The notes under the pieces are model-generated. The model ran no database searches, was not told the origin of the DNA, and saw only the letters and a list, made by a program, of their open reading frames with translations. 64,000 nucleotides of DNA, taken from positions 2,232,001 to 2,296,000 of the forward strand of contig NZ_PDJG01000001.1 of NCBI RefSeq assembly GCF_002564005.1, in the 5' to 3' direction. Positions within the stretch are counted from its first letter, which is position 1. Each line of letters opens with the position of its first letter. The translations under genes and the position numbers were made by a program. This DNA is from Sanguibacter antarcticus. GTDB lineage: Bacteria > Actinomycetota > Actinomycetes > Actinomycetales > Cellulomonadaceae. Shown here piece after piece: positions 26,732-35,973 of the stretch.

Positions 26732-28255
26732 ATGACCATCTACGCAGCGCCAGGAACACCCGACTCCCTGGTCACCTTCCGGTCCCGGTACGAGCACTGG
26801 ATCGGCGGCGGGTGGGTCGCCCCCGTCACAGGCCAGTACTTCGACGACATCTCCCCCGTGAACGGCAGACCCTTCGCCGAGGTGGGCCGCGGGACAGCCG
26901 AAGACATCGAGGCCGCGCTCGACGCAGCACACCGAGCAGCACCCGCCTGGGGAAAGACCACCAGCACCGAGCGCGCGGCCGTGCTCAACGCGGTCGCCGA
27001 CGTCATCACCGCGAACCTCGAGATGCTCGCCGTCGCAGAGACGTGGGACAACGGCAAGCCGATCCGCGAGACCCTCGGCGCAGACCTGCCGCTCGCCGCC
27101 GACCACTTCCGCTACTTCGCGTCGCTCATCCGCTCCCAAGAGGGCGAGTTCACCGAGGTCGACGGCGACACCATCGCCTACCACTACGCCGAGCCGCTCG
27201 GCGTCGTCGGGCAGATCATCCCGTGGAACTTTCCCATCCTCATGGCGACGTGGAAGCTCGCTCCCGCGCTCGCGGGCGGCAACGCCGTCGTCCTCAAGCC
27301 TGCCGAGCAGACCCCCGTGTCGATCCTCGTGCTCATGGAGCTGCTCGCCGACGTGCTGCCGCCCGGGGTGGTCAACGTCGTCAACGGGTTCGGTCTCGAG
27401 GCGGGCAAGCCGCTCGCGTCGAGCCCACGCATCCGCAAGATCGCCTTCACCGGAGAGACGACGACCGGCCGGCTCATCCTGCAGTACGCGAGCGCGAACA
27501 TCATCCCGGCCACCGTAGAGCTCGGCGGCAAGAGCCCCAACCTCTTCTTCGAGGACGTCGCAGACAGGCACGACGACTACTACGACAAGGCTCAGGAGGG
27601 CTTCGTCCTGTTCGCGTTCAACCAGGGCGAGGTGTGCACGTGCCCGAGCCGGTCGCTCGTCCAGGCGTCGATCTACGACTCGTTCATCGGTGACGCGATC
27701 GAGCGCACGCGCACGGCGATCCAGGGCAACCCGCTCGACACCGAGACCCAGGTGGGCGCGCAGGCGTCCAACGACCAGCTCGAGAAGATCCTCAGCTACA
27801 TCGACATCGGCAGGCAGGAAGGCGCGGCCCTGCTGCTCGGCGGCGAGCGGGTGGACCTCGGCGGCGACCTCACCGGTGGCTACTACGTGGCGCCGACGAT
27901 CTTCGAGGGCAAGAACTCGATGCGCGTGTTCCAGGAGGAGATCTTCGGTCCAGTCGTCGCGGTGACGAGCTTCACCGACTACGACGACGCCATCGCGTTG
28001 GCGAACGACACGCTCTACGGCCTCGGCGCCGGCGTGTGGTCGCGCAACGGGAACCTCGCCTACCGGGCAGGGCGGGACATCAAGGCCGGGCGCGTCTGGG
28101 TGAACAACTACCACGCGTACCCGGCCGGGGCCGCGTTCGGTGGGTACAAGAGCTCAGGCATCGGGCGGGAGAACAGCAAGGCTGCCCTCGCTCACTACCA
28201 GCAGACGAAGAACCTCCTCGTCTCCTACTCGGAGAAGCCCGCGGGCTTCTTCTAG
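26732..28255 (+). CDS. NAD-dependent aldehyde dehydrogenase (acetaldehyde/ExaC type)
   Basis: 507 residues with AGGAGCAGC before the ATG. The catalytic Cys lies in [11 protein letters not shown] (about residues 297-307), the double-Cys version found in acetaldehyde dehydrogenases of the ExaC/AldB group. The general-base Glu is in ELGGKSPN. It oxidises acetaldehyde or similar aldehydes to the acid. The DUF779 gene directly downstream is its usual partner, which supports this subgroup. Confidence 0.93.
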   Translation: MTIYAAPGTPDSLVTFRSRYEHWIGGGWVAPVTGQYFDDISPVNGRPFAEVGRGTAEDIEAALDAAHRAAPAWGKTTSTERAAVLNAVADVITANLEMLAVAETWDNGKPIRETLGADLPLAADHFRYFASLIRSQEGEFTEVDGDTIAYHYAEPLGVVGQIIPWNFPILMATWKLAPALAGGNAVVLKPAEQTPVSILVLMELLADVLPPGVVNVVNGFGLEAGKPLASSPRIRKIAFTGETTTGRLILQYASANIIPATVELGGKSPNLFFEDVADRHDDYYDKAQEGFVLFAFNQGEVCTCPSRSLVQASIYDSFIGDAIERTRTAIQGNPLDTETQVGAQASNDQLEKILSYIDIGRQEGAALLLGGERVDLGGDLTGGYYVAPTIFEGKNSMRVFQEEIFGPVVAVTSFTDYDDAIALANDTLYGLGAGVWSRNGNLAYRAGRDIKAGRVWVNNYHAYPAGAAFGGYKSSGIGRENSKAALAHYQQTKNLLVSYSEKPAGFF

Positions 28256-28285
28256 GCCGACGAGCAGATCGACGGGAGGACGGCC

Positions 28286-28684
28286 ATGATCGAGGCCGAG
28301 GTGGTCATCGACGGCGAGACCACGTCACGCGTCGCGCTGACGCAGACGGCAGTCGACCTGGTGCGCATGCTGTGGGGCAAGCACGGCCCGCTCATGTTCC
28401 ACCAGTCGGGCGGGTGCTGCGACGGCAGCTCCCCCATGTGCTACCCGGCCGGAGACCTCATCACGTCGGACGCTGACGTGCTCCTGGGCCGGTTCGACGT
28501 GGCACCCGACGGCGAACCGGCCCAGCCTGTCGACTTCTGGATGTCACGCGAGCAGTTCGCGCACTGGCGGCACACGCACCTCACGGTCGACGTGGTGCCC
28601 GGGCGTGGGTCCGGGTTCTCTGTCGAGGCGCCTGAAGGGGTGCGCTTCCTCGTCCGGTCACGGCTCGTCGACCAGGACGGCTGA
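28286..28684 (+). CDS. DUF779 domain protein
   Basis: 132 residues. The Cys-rich segment HQSGGCCDGSSPMCYP (about residues 37-52) is the hallmark of DUF779. It starts 30 bases after the aldehyde dehydrogenase gene, the conserved neighbourhood of this family. The clustered Cys and His may bind metal or react with aldehydes, but the function is unknown. The size is typical. Confidence 0.9.
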   Translation: MIEAEVVIDGETTSRVALTQTAVDLVRMLWGKHGPLMFHQSGGCCDGSSPMCYPAGDLITSDADVLLGRFDVAPDGEPAQPVDFWMSREQFAHWRHTHLTVDVVPGRGSGFSVEAPEGVRFLVRSRLVDQDG

Positions 28685-28762
28685 GGGCCCGCGTCTCGTC
28701 TGGCTGAACGTCCCTCGCGAGCGCCGCAGATAAAATTTCACATACCGGGGTTCATCAAACGC

Positions 28763-28789
28763 TCAACAGAAGGCCGTCGGCGCCGATGG
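28763..28789 (+). promoter_or_regulatory. Sigma-28/WhiG-type promoter of the chemoreceptor gene
   Basis: TCAA, 15 bases, then GCCGATGG. The flagellar sigma-28 consensus is TAAA-N15-GCCGATAA. The spacing is exact and nine of twelve consensus bases match. It lies 43 bases before the chemoreceptor start. This would place the receptor in the late flagellar/chemotaxis regulon. Confidence 0.65.
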
Positions 28790-28831
28790 GACACCAGACC
28801 GACAGACCTAGATCTCTTTACGGAGCCGTTC

Positions 28832-30445
28832 ATGACCCCCCCGACCCGCCGCGCACTCCTCTCGATCCAGGACCTGAGCGTCCGGGTCAAGATCCTGGGA
28901 GCCGTCACCGCAGCGACCGCCGTCGCGATCAGCGTCGGCACCATGGGTCTGGCAGCCCTCTCGGAGTCCGCTGCGACGTCCGAGCACATCTACGAGGAGA
29001 ACGTCCTCGGCGTCGCCTATGCCGACGAGATGGACCTGGCGATCTACGACATGCGGATCTCCTCGCGGGACGCCGCCCTCGCCGTCGACGACGACTCGGC
29101 ACGCGAGAAGCTGACGGAGCTCGACGCTGCGAAGGTGGCCTTCGACGAGGCCGAGGCGAGATACGTCTCCACCGCGCTCGACGCCGCTCGGACACAGACG
29201 CTCGCCGAGCTCGACGCGACGATCGACGAGTACATGGCCGTCCAGACCGACGTCCTGGGCCCGCTCGCCCTGACGAACGACGCAGCCGCCTGGACCGACG
29301 CCAACGAGGACCAGGCCCGCCCCCTCACCACGATCATGGACGAGAAGATCACCACCCTCGTCGAGACGGAAGAGAACCTCGCGCACGAGAGCGCGATCGC
29401 CTCGGCCGACAAGTACACGGCCCAGCGGACCACCTCGATCGTGATCCTCGTCCTCGGCTCGCTGGTCGCACTCACCCTGGGATGGTTCGTCGCCCGAGGG
29501 ATCGCGCGCAGCGCGGCCACCGTGCAGCGCGTCGCGGAACACATGGCCGAGGGCGACCTCACGCACACCACAGGCATGACGTCGCAGGACGAGCTCGGCC
29601 GCATGGGTGCGGCGCTCGACCGCGCATCGGTCCAGCTGCGTGAGGTCATGGGCTCGGTCGTGCAGTCGTCCGACGCCGTCGCCGCCGCCTCGGAAGAGCT
29701 GTCCGCGACGTCCCACCAGATCGCCGCCGGCGCCGAGGAGACCGCGGCCCAGGCCGGCGTCGTCTCCGCTGCTGCGTCGCAGGTCTCCGGGAACGTCCAG
29801 ACGGTCGCCGCAGGCGCCGAGGAGATGGGCGCCTCCATCCGCGAGATCTCCCACTCGGCGAACGAGGCCGCGCGCGTCGCCTCGGAGGCCGTCTCAGCCG
29901 CAGAGTCCGCGACCACCTCGGTCGCCCAGCTCGGCACCTCGAGCCAGGAGATCGGCGAGGTCGTCCGTGTGATCACCACCATCGCCGAGCAGACGAACCT
30001 GCTGGCCCTCAACGCCACGATCGAGGCCGCCCGCGCCGGGGAGTCCGGCAAGGGCTTCGCGGTCGTCGCGTCCGAGGTCAAGGAGCTCGCCCAGGAGACG
30101 GCCCGCGCGACAGAGAACATCGCTCGCCTCGTCGAGACGATCCAGAGCGACACGTCCGACGCCGTCGGCACCATCGCACGCATCTCTGCCGTCATCACGT
30201 CGATCAACGACTACCAGCTGACCATCGCGTCCGCCGTCGAGGAGCAGACGGCCACGACCAACGAGATGAGCCGCAACGTGGCCGAGGCCTCGACCGGGGT
30301 CGGCGAGATCGCCGCGAACATCACGAGCGTGTCCGAGGCCGCCGACTCCACGACCCAGGCGCTCACGCAGACCTCCGCCGCCGTCGGCGAGCTCTCGCTC
30401 ATGGCTTCGGACCTGCGCACGTCCGTCTCGACCTTCACGTACTGA
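28832..30445 (+). CDS. Methyl-accepting chemotaxis protein
   Basis: 537 residues with GGAG nine bases before the ATG. First membrane span at about 20-43, a four-helix-bundle sensor of about 150 residues outside the membrane, second span at 201-221, a HAMP domain to about 275, then a long coiled-coil signalling domain. The hairpin tip [20 protein letters not shown] is near 388-407, the CheA/CheW contact. The ligand is not predictable. A sigma-28-like promoter precedes it, so the organism is probably motile. Confidence 0.96.
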   Translation: MTPPTRRALLSIQDLSVRVKILGAVTAATAVAISVGTMGLAALSESAATSEHIYEENVLGVAYADEMDLAIYDMRISSRDAALAVDDDSAREKLTELDAAKVAFDEAEARYVSTALDAARTQTLAELDATIDEYMAVQTDVLGPLALTNDAAAWTDANEDQARPLTTIMDEKITTLVETEENLAHESAIASADKYTAQRTTSIVILVLGSLVALTLGWFVARGIARSAATVQRVAEHMAEGDLTHTTGMTSQDELGRMGAALDRASVQLREVMGSVVQSSDAVAAASEELSATSHQIAAGAEETAAQAGVVSAAASQVSGNVQTVAAGAEEMGASIREISHSANEAARVASEAVSAAESATTSVAQLGTSSQEIGEVVRVITTIAEQTNLLALNATIEAARAGESGKGFAVVASEVKELAQETARATENIARLVETIQSDTSDAVGTIARISAVITSINDYQLTIASAVEEQTATTNEMSRNVAEASTGVGEIAANITSVSEAADSTTQALTQTSAAVGELSLMASDLRTSVSTFTY

Positions 30446-30561
30446 GGCACAGGGACACGACGGCATCAGGCCGCCCGCCGCTCGTCTGAGCCGTGGGCGC
30501 CGGGTGCCGTCTTCCTGTTCCCGGTGGAGCCTGGCGGGGACACAGGAACGACGACACGAAG

Positions 30562-30579
30562 TTTCAGAGTATTGTGAAA
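30562..30579 (+). promoter_or_regulatory. Operator-like repeat over the -10 box of the exporter operon
   Basis: TTTCA, 8 bases, TGAAA forms a perfect 5-bp inverted repeat. It encloses TATTGT (30570-30575), a good -10 box with the GTG start at 30583 seven bases further. The layout suits autorepression by the first gene product and a leaderless mRNA. Confidence 0.5.
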
Positions 30580-30582
30580 TGT

Positions 30583-31119
30583 GTGAAGCCTTCAACACGC
30601 AGTACCGTCCGAGCGAGCGTTCCTCCCCCGTCGACGACCGACGACGCCCCGGCGTCCGCCACCGAGCTCGCCGACTTCGTCGAACAGCTCGGCATCGGGC
30701 TCGAAAGCTCCGGGCTCCCCCGGGCAGCCGGGCGGATGCTCGCGTGGCTCATGGTCTGCGACCCGCCCGAGCAGACCGCCGACGACCTCGCGACCGCGCT
30801 GGTTGCGAGCCGCGGCGGGGTGAGCACCACCGTCCGGCTGCTCGTGCAGATGCAGCTCGTCGAACGCGTCGGCCGGGCCGGAGAACGCCGCTCCTACTAT
30901 CGCGTGGTGCCCCACGTGTGGGACCAGGCGATGACGGCGCAGTCCGCACCGATCACCCTGATGCGCCAGGTCGCGGACCGCGGCCTGGCGATCCTCGCCG
31001 ACGCTGGTCCGGGCAGGCGCGAGCGGCTGGCCGAGATGCGCGACTACCTGACGTTCATGGAACGGGAGATGCCTGCACTCCAGCGCCGCTACCACGCCGA
31101 GAAGGGCACGAACCGATGA
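30583..31119 (+). CDS. GbsR/MarR-like winged-helix regulator of an ABC exporter
   Basis: 178 residues from GTG 30583, chosen for its distance from the -10 box; GTG 30574 is possible. The winged-helix segment is about residues 50-110 (TADDLATALVASRGGVSTTVRLLVQMQLVERVG, interrupted here for length after 20: TADDLATALVASRGGVSTTV). The C-terminal helix pair probably serves for dimerisation. The combination resembles GbsR-type MarR proteins. Its stop overlaps the ATG of the ABC ATPase (ATGA), so it is the first gene of that operon and its probable local regulator. Confidence 0.8.
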   Translation: MKPSTRSTVRASVPPPSTTDDAPASATELADFVEQLGIGLESSGLPRAAGRMLAWLMVCDPPEQTADDLATALVASRGGVSTTVRLLVQMQLVERVGRAGERRSYYRVVPHVWDQAMTAQSAPITLMRQVADRGLAILADAGPGRRERLAEMRDYLTFMEREMPALQRRYHAEKGTNR

Positions 31120-32054
31120 ACCAGGCCGACGCGATCCGCACGAGCGGACTGACCAAGACGTTCGGCGACCTGGCAGCCGTCAACGGCCTCGACCTGGAGG
31201 TCCGCGTCGGAGAGATCTTTGGGTTCCTCGGCCCCAACGGAGCAGGCAAGTCGACGACCATCCGGATGCTCTTGGACCAGATCCGGGCCACGTCGGGGAC
31301 CGCGCAGGTCCTCGGCCTCGACATCCGGGACGGCTCGTTGGAGATCCGACGCCGGATCGGTTACCTCCCCGGCGACCTCGCGCTCTACCCCAAGCTCACC
31401 GGCCGGCAGACGCTCACGTACTTCGCCCGGCTGCGCGGCGGGGTCAGCCCGGCCTACGTCGACGAGCTCGCCGAACGCCTCGGCGCCGACCTCACGCGCA
31501 AGGTCGGCGAGTACTCGACCGGGAACCGGCAGAAGATCGGCCTCATCCAGGCCTTCATGCACAAGCCCGAGCTCTTGGTCCTCGACGAGCCGAACGCCGG
31601 CCTCGACCCGCTCGTGCAGCAGACCTTCCACGAGATGCTCCGTGAGGTCCGCGACGACGGCCGCACCGTGTTCCTGTCCTCCCACACCCTGTCGGAGGTC
31701 GAGCGGGTCGCCGACCGGGTCGGCATCATCCGCCACGGGCGGCTCGTCGTCGTCGAACGCGTCGACGAGCTCAAGCGCACGGCGGTCCGACGGCTGGACT
31801 TCGAGTTCGCCGCCCCCGTGCCAACCGACCTGTTCGCCCAGGTGGAGCAGGTCCACGACGCAGACATCGACGGCGTCCACGCCCGCGTCTCGTACGACGG
31901 CTCGGTCAACCCGGTGCTCCAGGCCGCGATGACCCACGAGGTGGTCAACCTCAGCTCCAGGGACGCCGACCTCGAGGAGATCTTTCTCACCTACTACCGC
32001 GACACCACGACCCCCGAGGTCGCCGCCAGCACAGGAGCCGACCATGTTCGGTGA
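31116..32054 (+). CDS. ABC-2 type exporter ATP-binding protein (DrrA-like)
   Basis: 312 residues from ATG 31116. Walker A GPNGAGKST at 39-47, a diverged signature STGNRQK in place of LSGGQ, Walker B LLVLDEPNAGLDP, and a C-terminal domain of about 90 residues as in DrrA-type exporters. It drives the two membrane proteins that follow. Overlaps the regulator by 4 bases and the first permease by 11. Confidence 0.92.
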   Translation: MNQADAIRTSGLTKTFGDLAAVNGLDLEVRVGEIFGFLGPNGAGKSTTIRMLLDQIRATSGTAQVLGLDIRDGSLEIRRRIGYLPGDLALYPKLTGRQTLTYFARLRGGVSPAYVDELAERLGADLTRKVGEYSTGNRQKIGLIQAFMHKPELLVLDEPNAGLDPLVQQTFHEMLREVRDDGRTVFLSSHTLSEVERVADRVGIIRHGRLVVVERVDELKRTAVRRLDFEFAAPVPTDLFAQVEQVHDADIDGVHARVSYDGSVNPVLQAAMTHEVVNLSSRDADLEEIFLTYYRDTTTPEVAASTGADHVR

Positions 32055-32823
32055 GCTGCTCGTCAACGAGGTCCACCGCCGGAAGGTCGGCGCCGGCACC
32101 CTCGCCCTCGTCCTGGCCGCGTTCGGGGCGCTCGCCCTGGCGATCGCCGACTCGATCGGTGGCCTCATGCAGCAGATCACCGACGGGTTCCCCGACGCCC
32201 TGACGACGTTCATCGGCGCTGATGCCCCCGGTGGGTACGTCGTCGGCGAGATGTTCAGCCTCATCTTTCCCGTCGCGGTCGTCGTGTTCGCCGTGCTGGT
32301 GGGCGCCGGCTCGCTCGCCGGCGAAGAACGAGACGGCACCATGGCGATCGTGTCCGCGCAGCCGGTCACCCGCACCCAGGTGCTGTGGGCGAAGGCCACC
32401 GGGGTGGTCCTCTCGCTCGTCCTCGTCGTCGGTCTCAACTGGGTCGTCATGGCGGCGTTCGTCACCGCAGACGCCACAGAGCTGACCCTGGCCGGGCTGA
32501 CCGGGGGCACGCTGCATCTGCTCTTCCTCGGGCTGACCATGGCGTCCCTCGCCTTCGCGGTCGCCGCCGCGACCGGCCGCCCGGGGTTGGCCGGGGCCGT
32601 CGCCGGCGGCATCGCCGTGGTGGCATACCTCATGGCGACGATGCTTCCCGTCGCCGGCTTGGAGAGCTGGGCACGGCTGAGTCCCTGGTACTACTACCTC
32701 GGACGTTCCGACCCGCTCACCCACGGCGCCGACCTCGCCGACCTCGGTCTGCTCGCCGCCATCACGACCGTCTGCACGACCGTCGCGGTGCTGACGTTCC
32801 GCACCCGCGACCTGAAGGGCTGA
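32044..32823 (+). CDS. ABC-2 type exporter permease, first subunit
   Basis: 259 residues with six predicted spans. The segment GSLAGEERDGTMAIVSAQPVTR is the usual ABC-2 cytoplasmic coupling region between spans two and three (quoted here only by its core GEERDGTM). It starts inside the end of the ATPase gene. With the next gene it should form the membrane channel of a drug- or lipid-type exporter. Substrate unknown. Confidence 0.87.
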   Translation: MFGELLVNEVHRRKVGAGTLALVLAAFGALALAIADSIGGLMQQITDGFPDALTTFIGADAPGGYVVGEMFSLIFPVAVVVFAVLVGAGSLAGEERDGTMAIVSAQPVTRTQVLWAKATGVVLSLVLVVGLNWVVMAAFVTADATELTLAGLTGGTLHLLFLGLTMASLAFAVAAATGRPGLAGAVAGGIAVVAYLMATMLPVAGLESWARLSPWYYYLGRSDPLTHGADLADLGLLAAITTVCTTVAVLTFRTRDLKG

Positions 32824-32826
32824 GAG

Positions 32827-33684
32827 ATGACGACCACCGCAGCACCGTCGACCCACGCGCCGGTCCCCGTGCCTCCCCCGCCGAGAGCCGCTGTCTGGCG
32901 AGCCGTGTACCTGCGCGCTCTCGCCGACAAGACCACGATCGTCGGGGTCCTGGCCGTCTACGCGTTCGCCGTCGCGATCGGCGTCGGCGCCCTGTGGCCC
33001 CCGATGAAAGACACCTTCGTGTCGATCGCCGACGACTTCCCGGCAGCGTTCGACGCCCTCCTCGGCGGGCTGTCGCTGGCCACGCCCGTCGGGTGGATGA
33101 ACGCCGAGCTGGCGTCCATCATGGGGCCCGGCTTCCTCATCGCCACAGCCATGATCTCTGCCGCCTCGGCCACCGCCGGGGAGGAGCAGGCCCGCACCCT
33201 GGGCCTCGTGCTCTCCACCGGTGTTCCCCGCACGACGTTCCTCGCCGCCAAGACGACCGCCATGGTCACCCACGTCCTCGTCGTGGGCGCAGCGACCGTC
33301 GCCGGCATGCTCGTGGCCAACCCGGTCGGCAACCTCGGCATCCCGACGTCCGCCGTCGTGGCCGCCGCTGCGCAGATGGTCCTCATCGCCCTCGTCTACG
33401 GCGCGCTCACCCTCCTGGTCGGTGCGATCACCGCCGACAAGCGGATGTCGCTCGCCATCCCGGGACTGATCTTCGCCGTGTCCTTCATGGCTGCGACCTT
33501 CCTCGGCCTGGCGGACTCCCTCGTGTGGCTCTCCAAGCTCAACCTCTGGTACCCCTACCTCGCCAACACGGCGCTCGCCGACGGCTTCCACCTCGGCTTC
33601 GCCCTGCTCATGGCGGCCCTCGCGGTCGGTCTCGGAGCGCTCGCCTTCGTGGCCTTCGCCCGGCGCACGGACCTGCGCGGCTGA
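32827..33684 (+). CDS. ABC-2 type exporter permease, second subunit
   Basis: 285 residues. A Pro-rich cytoplasmic N-terminus of 20 residues precedes six spans. The core GEEQARTLGLVLSTGVPR is equivalent to the coupling segment of the first permease, so the two are paralogues. It starts three bases after the previous stop. Last gene of the exporter operon. Confidence 0.87.
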   Translation: MTTTAAPSTHAPVPVPPPPRAAVWRAVYLRALADKTTIVGVLAVYAFAVAIGVGALWPPMKDTFVSIADDFPAAFDALLGGLSLATPVGWMNAELASIMGPGFLIATAMISAASATAGEEQARTLGLVLSTGVPRTTFLAAKTTAMVTHVLVVGAATVAGMLVANPVGNLGIPTSAVVAAAAQMVLIALVYGALTLLVGAITADKRMSLAIPGLIFAVSFMAATFLGLADSLVWLSKLNLWYPYLANTALADGFHLGFALLMAALAVGLGALAFVAFARRTDLRG

Positions 33685-33707
33685 GCGCGCACCAGCACAC
33701 TAGGACC

Positions 33708-35501
33708 GTGCATGTCGTCGTGGTGCCCGCAGGAGAAGCATCGCTGACCCTCCACGACATCGACGTGGCGCCTCTCGGAGACACGGGCGTCGACGCCGGG
33801 GCTGTGCAGGTGCGCACCAGCGCGGTGGTGCCCGCCGCCGATCTCGCAGCGCTCGTCCACGAGCGCGAGTCGGCAGCGGAGCCGCCTCGCTGGGTGTGGT
33901 CTGACACCGCGGCGCTCTATCCTCCGCTCCTCGCGGAGGGCGTGAGCGTCGCGCGCTGCTGGGACCTGCGGCTGTGCCACACGATCCTGCGCACCAGTGC
34001 GCTGACTGCGGACAGCACGCTGGCGACGGCGCCGCCGAGCGGCTGGGACGAGGCCCGGGTCGCGTCGCCGGTCCAGGACGGGTTGTTCGACCTCGCCCCG
34101 AGCGTGCCGCTCGATCCGGTGGCTGAGATGCGTCGTCAGCGTGAGGCGCTCGCGGGCGCGACGGCGCTGGACGGCTCGTCGGCGTCTGCGCGGCTCGGGC
34201 TGCTCCTCGCGGCGGAGTCTGCGGGTGCGCTCGTGGCGGCCGAGATGACGTTCGCGGGTGTCCCGTGGGATGCCGCGGAGCACGACAGGATCCTGGCCGA
34301 CGCGCTCGGGCCTCGTCCGTCTGCGGGGTTCCGTCCGTCCCTGCTGGAGGCCAAGCTGGCCGAGGTGCGGGAGGCTCTCGGCGTCGACGACCTCAATCCT
34401 GACTCGCCTGCCGAGCTGCTGCGCCAGCTGCGCTCGGCCGGGCTCGCCGTGGCCTCGACCCGGTCGTGGGAGCTGCGCGGGGTCGAGCACCCGGCGATCA
34501 AGCCGCTGCTGGAGTACAAGAAGCTCTCGCGCCTGCTCACGGCGAACGGGTGGCACTGGCTCGACACGTGGGTGGCCGACGGGCGGTTCCGGCCTGTGTA
34601 CGTGCCGGGCGGGGTGGTCACGGGGCGGTGGGCCTCCGACGGGGGCGGTGCGCTCCAGCTTCCGCACCAGGTCCGCGGCGCGGTGCGCGCCGACCCGGGG
34701 TGGACGCTCGTCGTCGCGGACGCCGCGCAGCTCGAGCCCCGCATCCTCGCGGCGATGTCCGGCGACGAGGCGATGGCCCGCGCAGGCCAGGCCGCGGACA
34801 TGTACGAGGGGATGGTCGCGACCGGTGCCGTCGAGACGCGTCAGCAGGCCAAGTACGGGATGCTCGGGGCGATGTACGGCGGCACGCAGGGCGAGTCGGG
34901 CCGGATGCTGCCGCGCATCACGAAGGCGTACCCGCAGGCGCTCGCGCTCGTCGAGCATGCCGCGCGCGCCGGGGAGCGCGGCCAGGTGGTCTCGACATGG
35001 CTCGGGCGTAGCTCGCCGCTGCCCGGCGGGGCGTGGCGTGCCGCTCAGGAAGCGGCAGCAGACCAGGAAGCGACCGCGGCGGACCAGGACCGTGCGCGCG
35101 GCCTCGCTCGCGGCTGGGGCCGCTTCACGCGCAACTTCGTCGTCCAGGGCACCGCGGCCGAGTGGGCGCTGTGCTGGATGGCGCTGCTGCGGCTGCGCCT
35201 GCGCGCGCTCGACGGCCCCGCAGTGCCGGGCGCGGCACCGCGCCCGGCAGGCGGCCCGCACCTCGCCTTCTTCTTGCACGACGAGGTCATGGTCCACAGC
35301 CCGGCGGGTCAGGCGGACGAGGTCGCACGCATCGTCGAGGAGACCGCCGCCGAGGCCGGGCGGCTGCTCTTCACGGACGCACGCGTGGAGTTCCGGGTCA
35401 CCGTGGCGACCGTCAGGTCCTACGCCGACGCGAAGGGCGTCGCGACCGACCTGCCGCTGCCGGCGCTGGAGAACGACCTCGAGGGCGACGCCGAGGTGTA
35501 G
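33708..35501 (+). CDS. Stand-alone family A DNA polymerase with degenerate 3'-5' exonuclease domain
   Basis: 597 residues from GTG 33708; the much longer open frame upstream is a shadow of the permease genes. Motif A is VADAAQLEPRI with Asp338, motif B is QAKYGMLGAMYGG, and motif C is LHDEVMVH with His524, Asp525 and Glu526. All polymerase catalytic residues are therefore present. The N-terminal 200 residues correspond to the 3'-5' exonuclease fold, but I do not see the usual DxE and DYxxx acids. There is no 5' nuclease domain. Actinobacteria carry this second PolA-like protein beside true PolA; its role is probably repair or tolerance. Confidence 0.85.
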   Translation: MHVVVVPAGEASLTLHDIDVAPLGDTGVDAGAVQVRTSAVVPAADLAALVHERESAAEPPRWVWSDTAALYPPLLAEGVSVARCWDLRLCHTILRTSALTADSTLATAPPSGWDEARVASPVQDGLFDLAPSVPLDPVAEMRRQREALAGATALDGSSASARLGLLLAAESAGALVAAEMTFAGVPWDAAEHDRILADALGPRPSAGFRPSLLEAKLAEVREALGVDDLNPDSPAELLRQLRSAGLAVASTRSWELRGVEHPAIKPLLEYKKLSRLLTANGWHWLDTWVADGRFRPVYVPGGVVTGRWASDGGGALQLPHQVRGAVRADPGWTLVVADAAQLEPRILAAMSGDEAMARAGQAADMYEGMVATGAVETRQQAKYGMLGAMYGGTQGESGRMLPRITKAYPQALALVEHAARAGERGQVVSTWLGRSSPLPGGAWRAAQEAAADQEATAADQDRARGLARGWGRFTRNFVVQGTAAEWALCWMALLRLRLRALDGPAVPGAAPRPAGGPHLAFFLHDEVMVHSPAGQADEVARIVEETAAEAGRLLFTDARVEFRVTVATVRSYADAKGVATDLPLPALENDLEGDAEV

Positions 35502-35522
35502 ACCGCGGGCGCCTGTCCGTCG

Positions 35523-35539
35523 ACCGACCTCAGGTCGGT
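35523..35539 (+). terminator. Short hairpin after the polymerase gene
   Basis: ACCGACCT, C, AGGTCGGT lies 22 bases after the stop. It is an inverted repeat that folds with a 5-nt loop and has no T-run. Weak terminator candidate. Confidence 0.45.
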
Positions 35540-35973
35540 GATCTCGGTCACCACTCACCTCGGCCCGCTCTCTGCGGTGGGGCCGCTGCCGGATGTGATC
35601 TTCGCCGCTCGCCGCGCCCCGTCGCCCTGGCGTTCTCTGCGTGTTCACCATGGCTGCTGTGCATCTGCACCACGATCGCGTGCTCGCCGGTTTCAGCGAC
35701 GTCTCCGCACGTCGGGGCATCGCCTGGGGGCTCCCGACCGTCCGGCGTCACGGCTGCGCGCCGGCATCGTCGTACCTCGCCCCGCGGTCGCCGCGACGAC
35801 GTCCGAGCCGCGCACGGTCGGTGCGCCGGGTACGGTGACCTTGCGGGCGGCGATGCCCCGACGGTGAGGCGACGGGCCTCTCCCAGGCTCTGTCCAGGCA
35901 CTGTGGCGGACGAGATGGCAGAATTGCCAACGCTCCGCGGTGCTCACGACGGCAAACGGATTGGGAAGTGCCT
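35540..35973. other. Gene-free stretch upstream of oleA
   Basis: No convincing gene on either strand: the open frames have Arg/Pro-rich shadow composition and no ribosome sites. The part nearest oleA holds the inverted repeat TGGCA, GAAT, TGCCA (35916-35929), a possible operator for the olefin genes. GGGAAG (35963-35968) is the ribosome site for GTG 35974. Confidence 0.5.

Noticed and set aside
32385..33707. In-frame extension of the DNA polymerase through both ABC permease genes
   Set aside because: The 441 extra codons are Arg/His-rich shadow of the permeases; the polymerase homology begins after 33708.
35641..35838. Small plus-strand gene before oleA
   Set aside because: Shadow-like Arg/Ser/Pro composition, no ribosome site and no conserved pattern.
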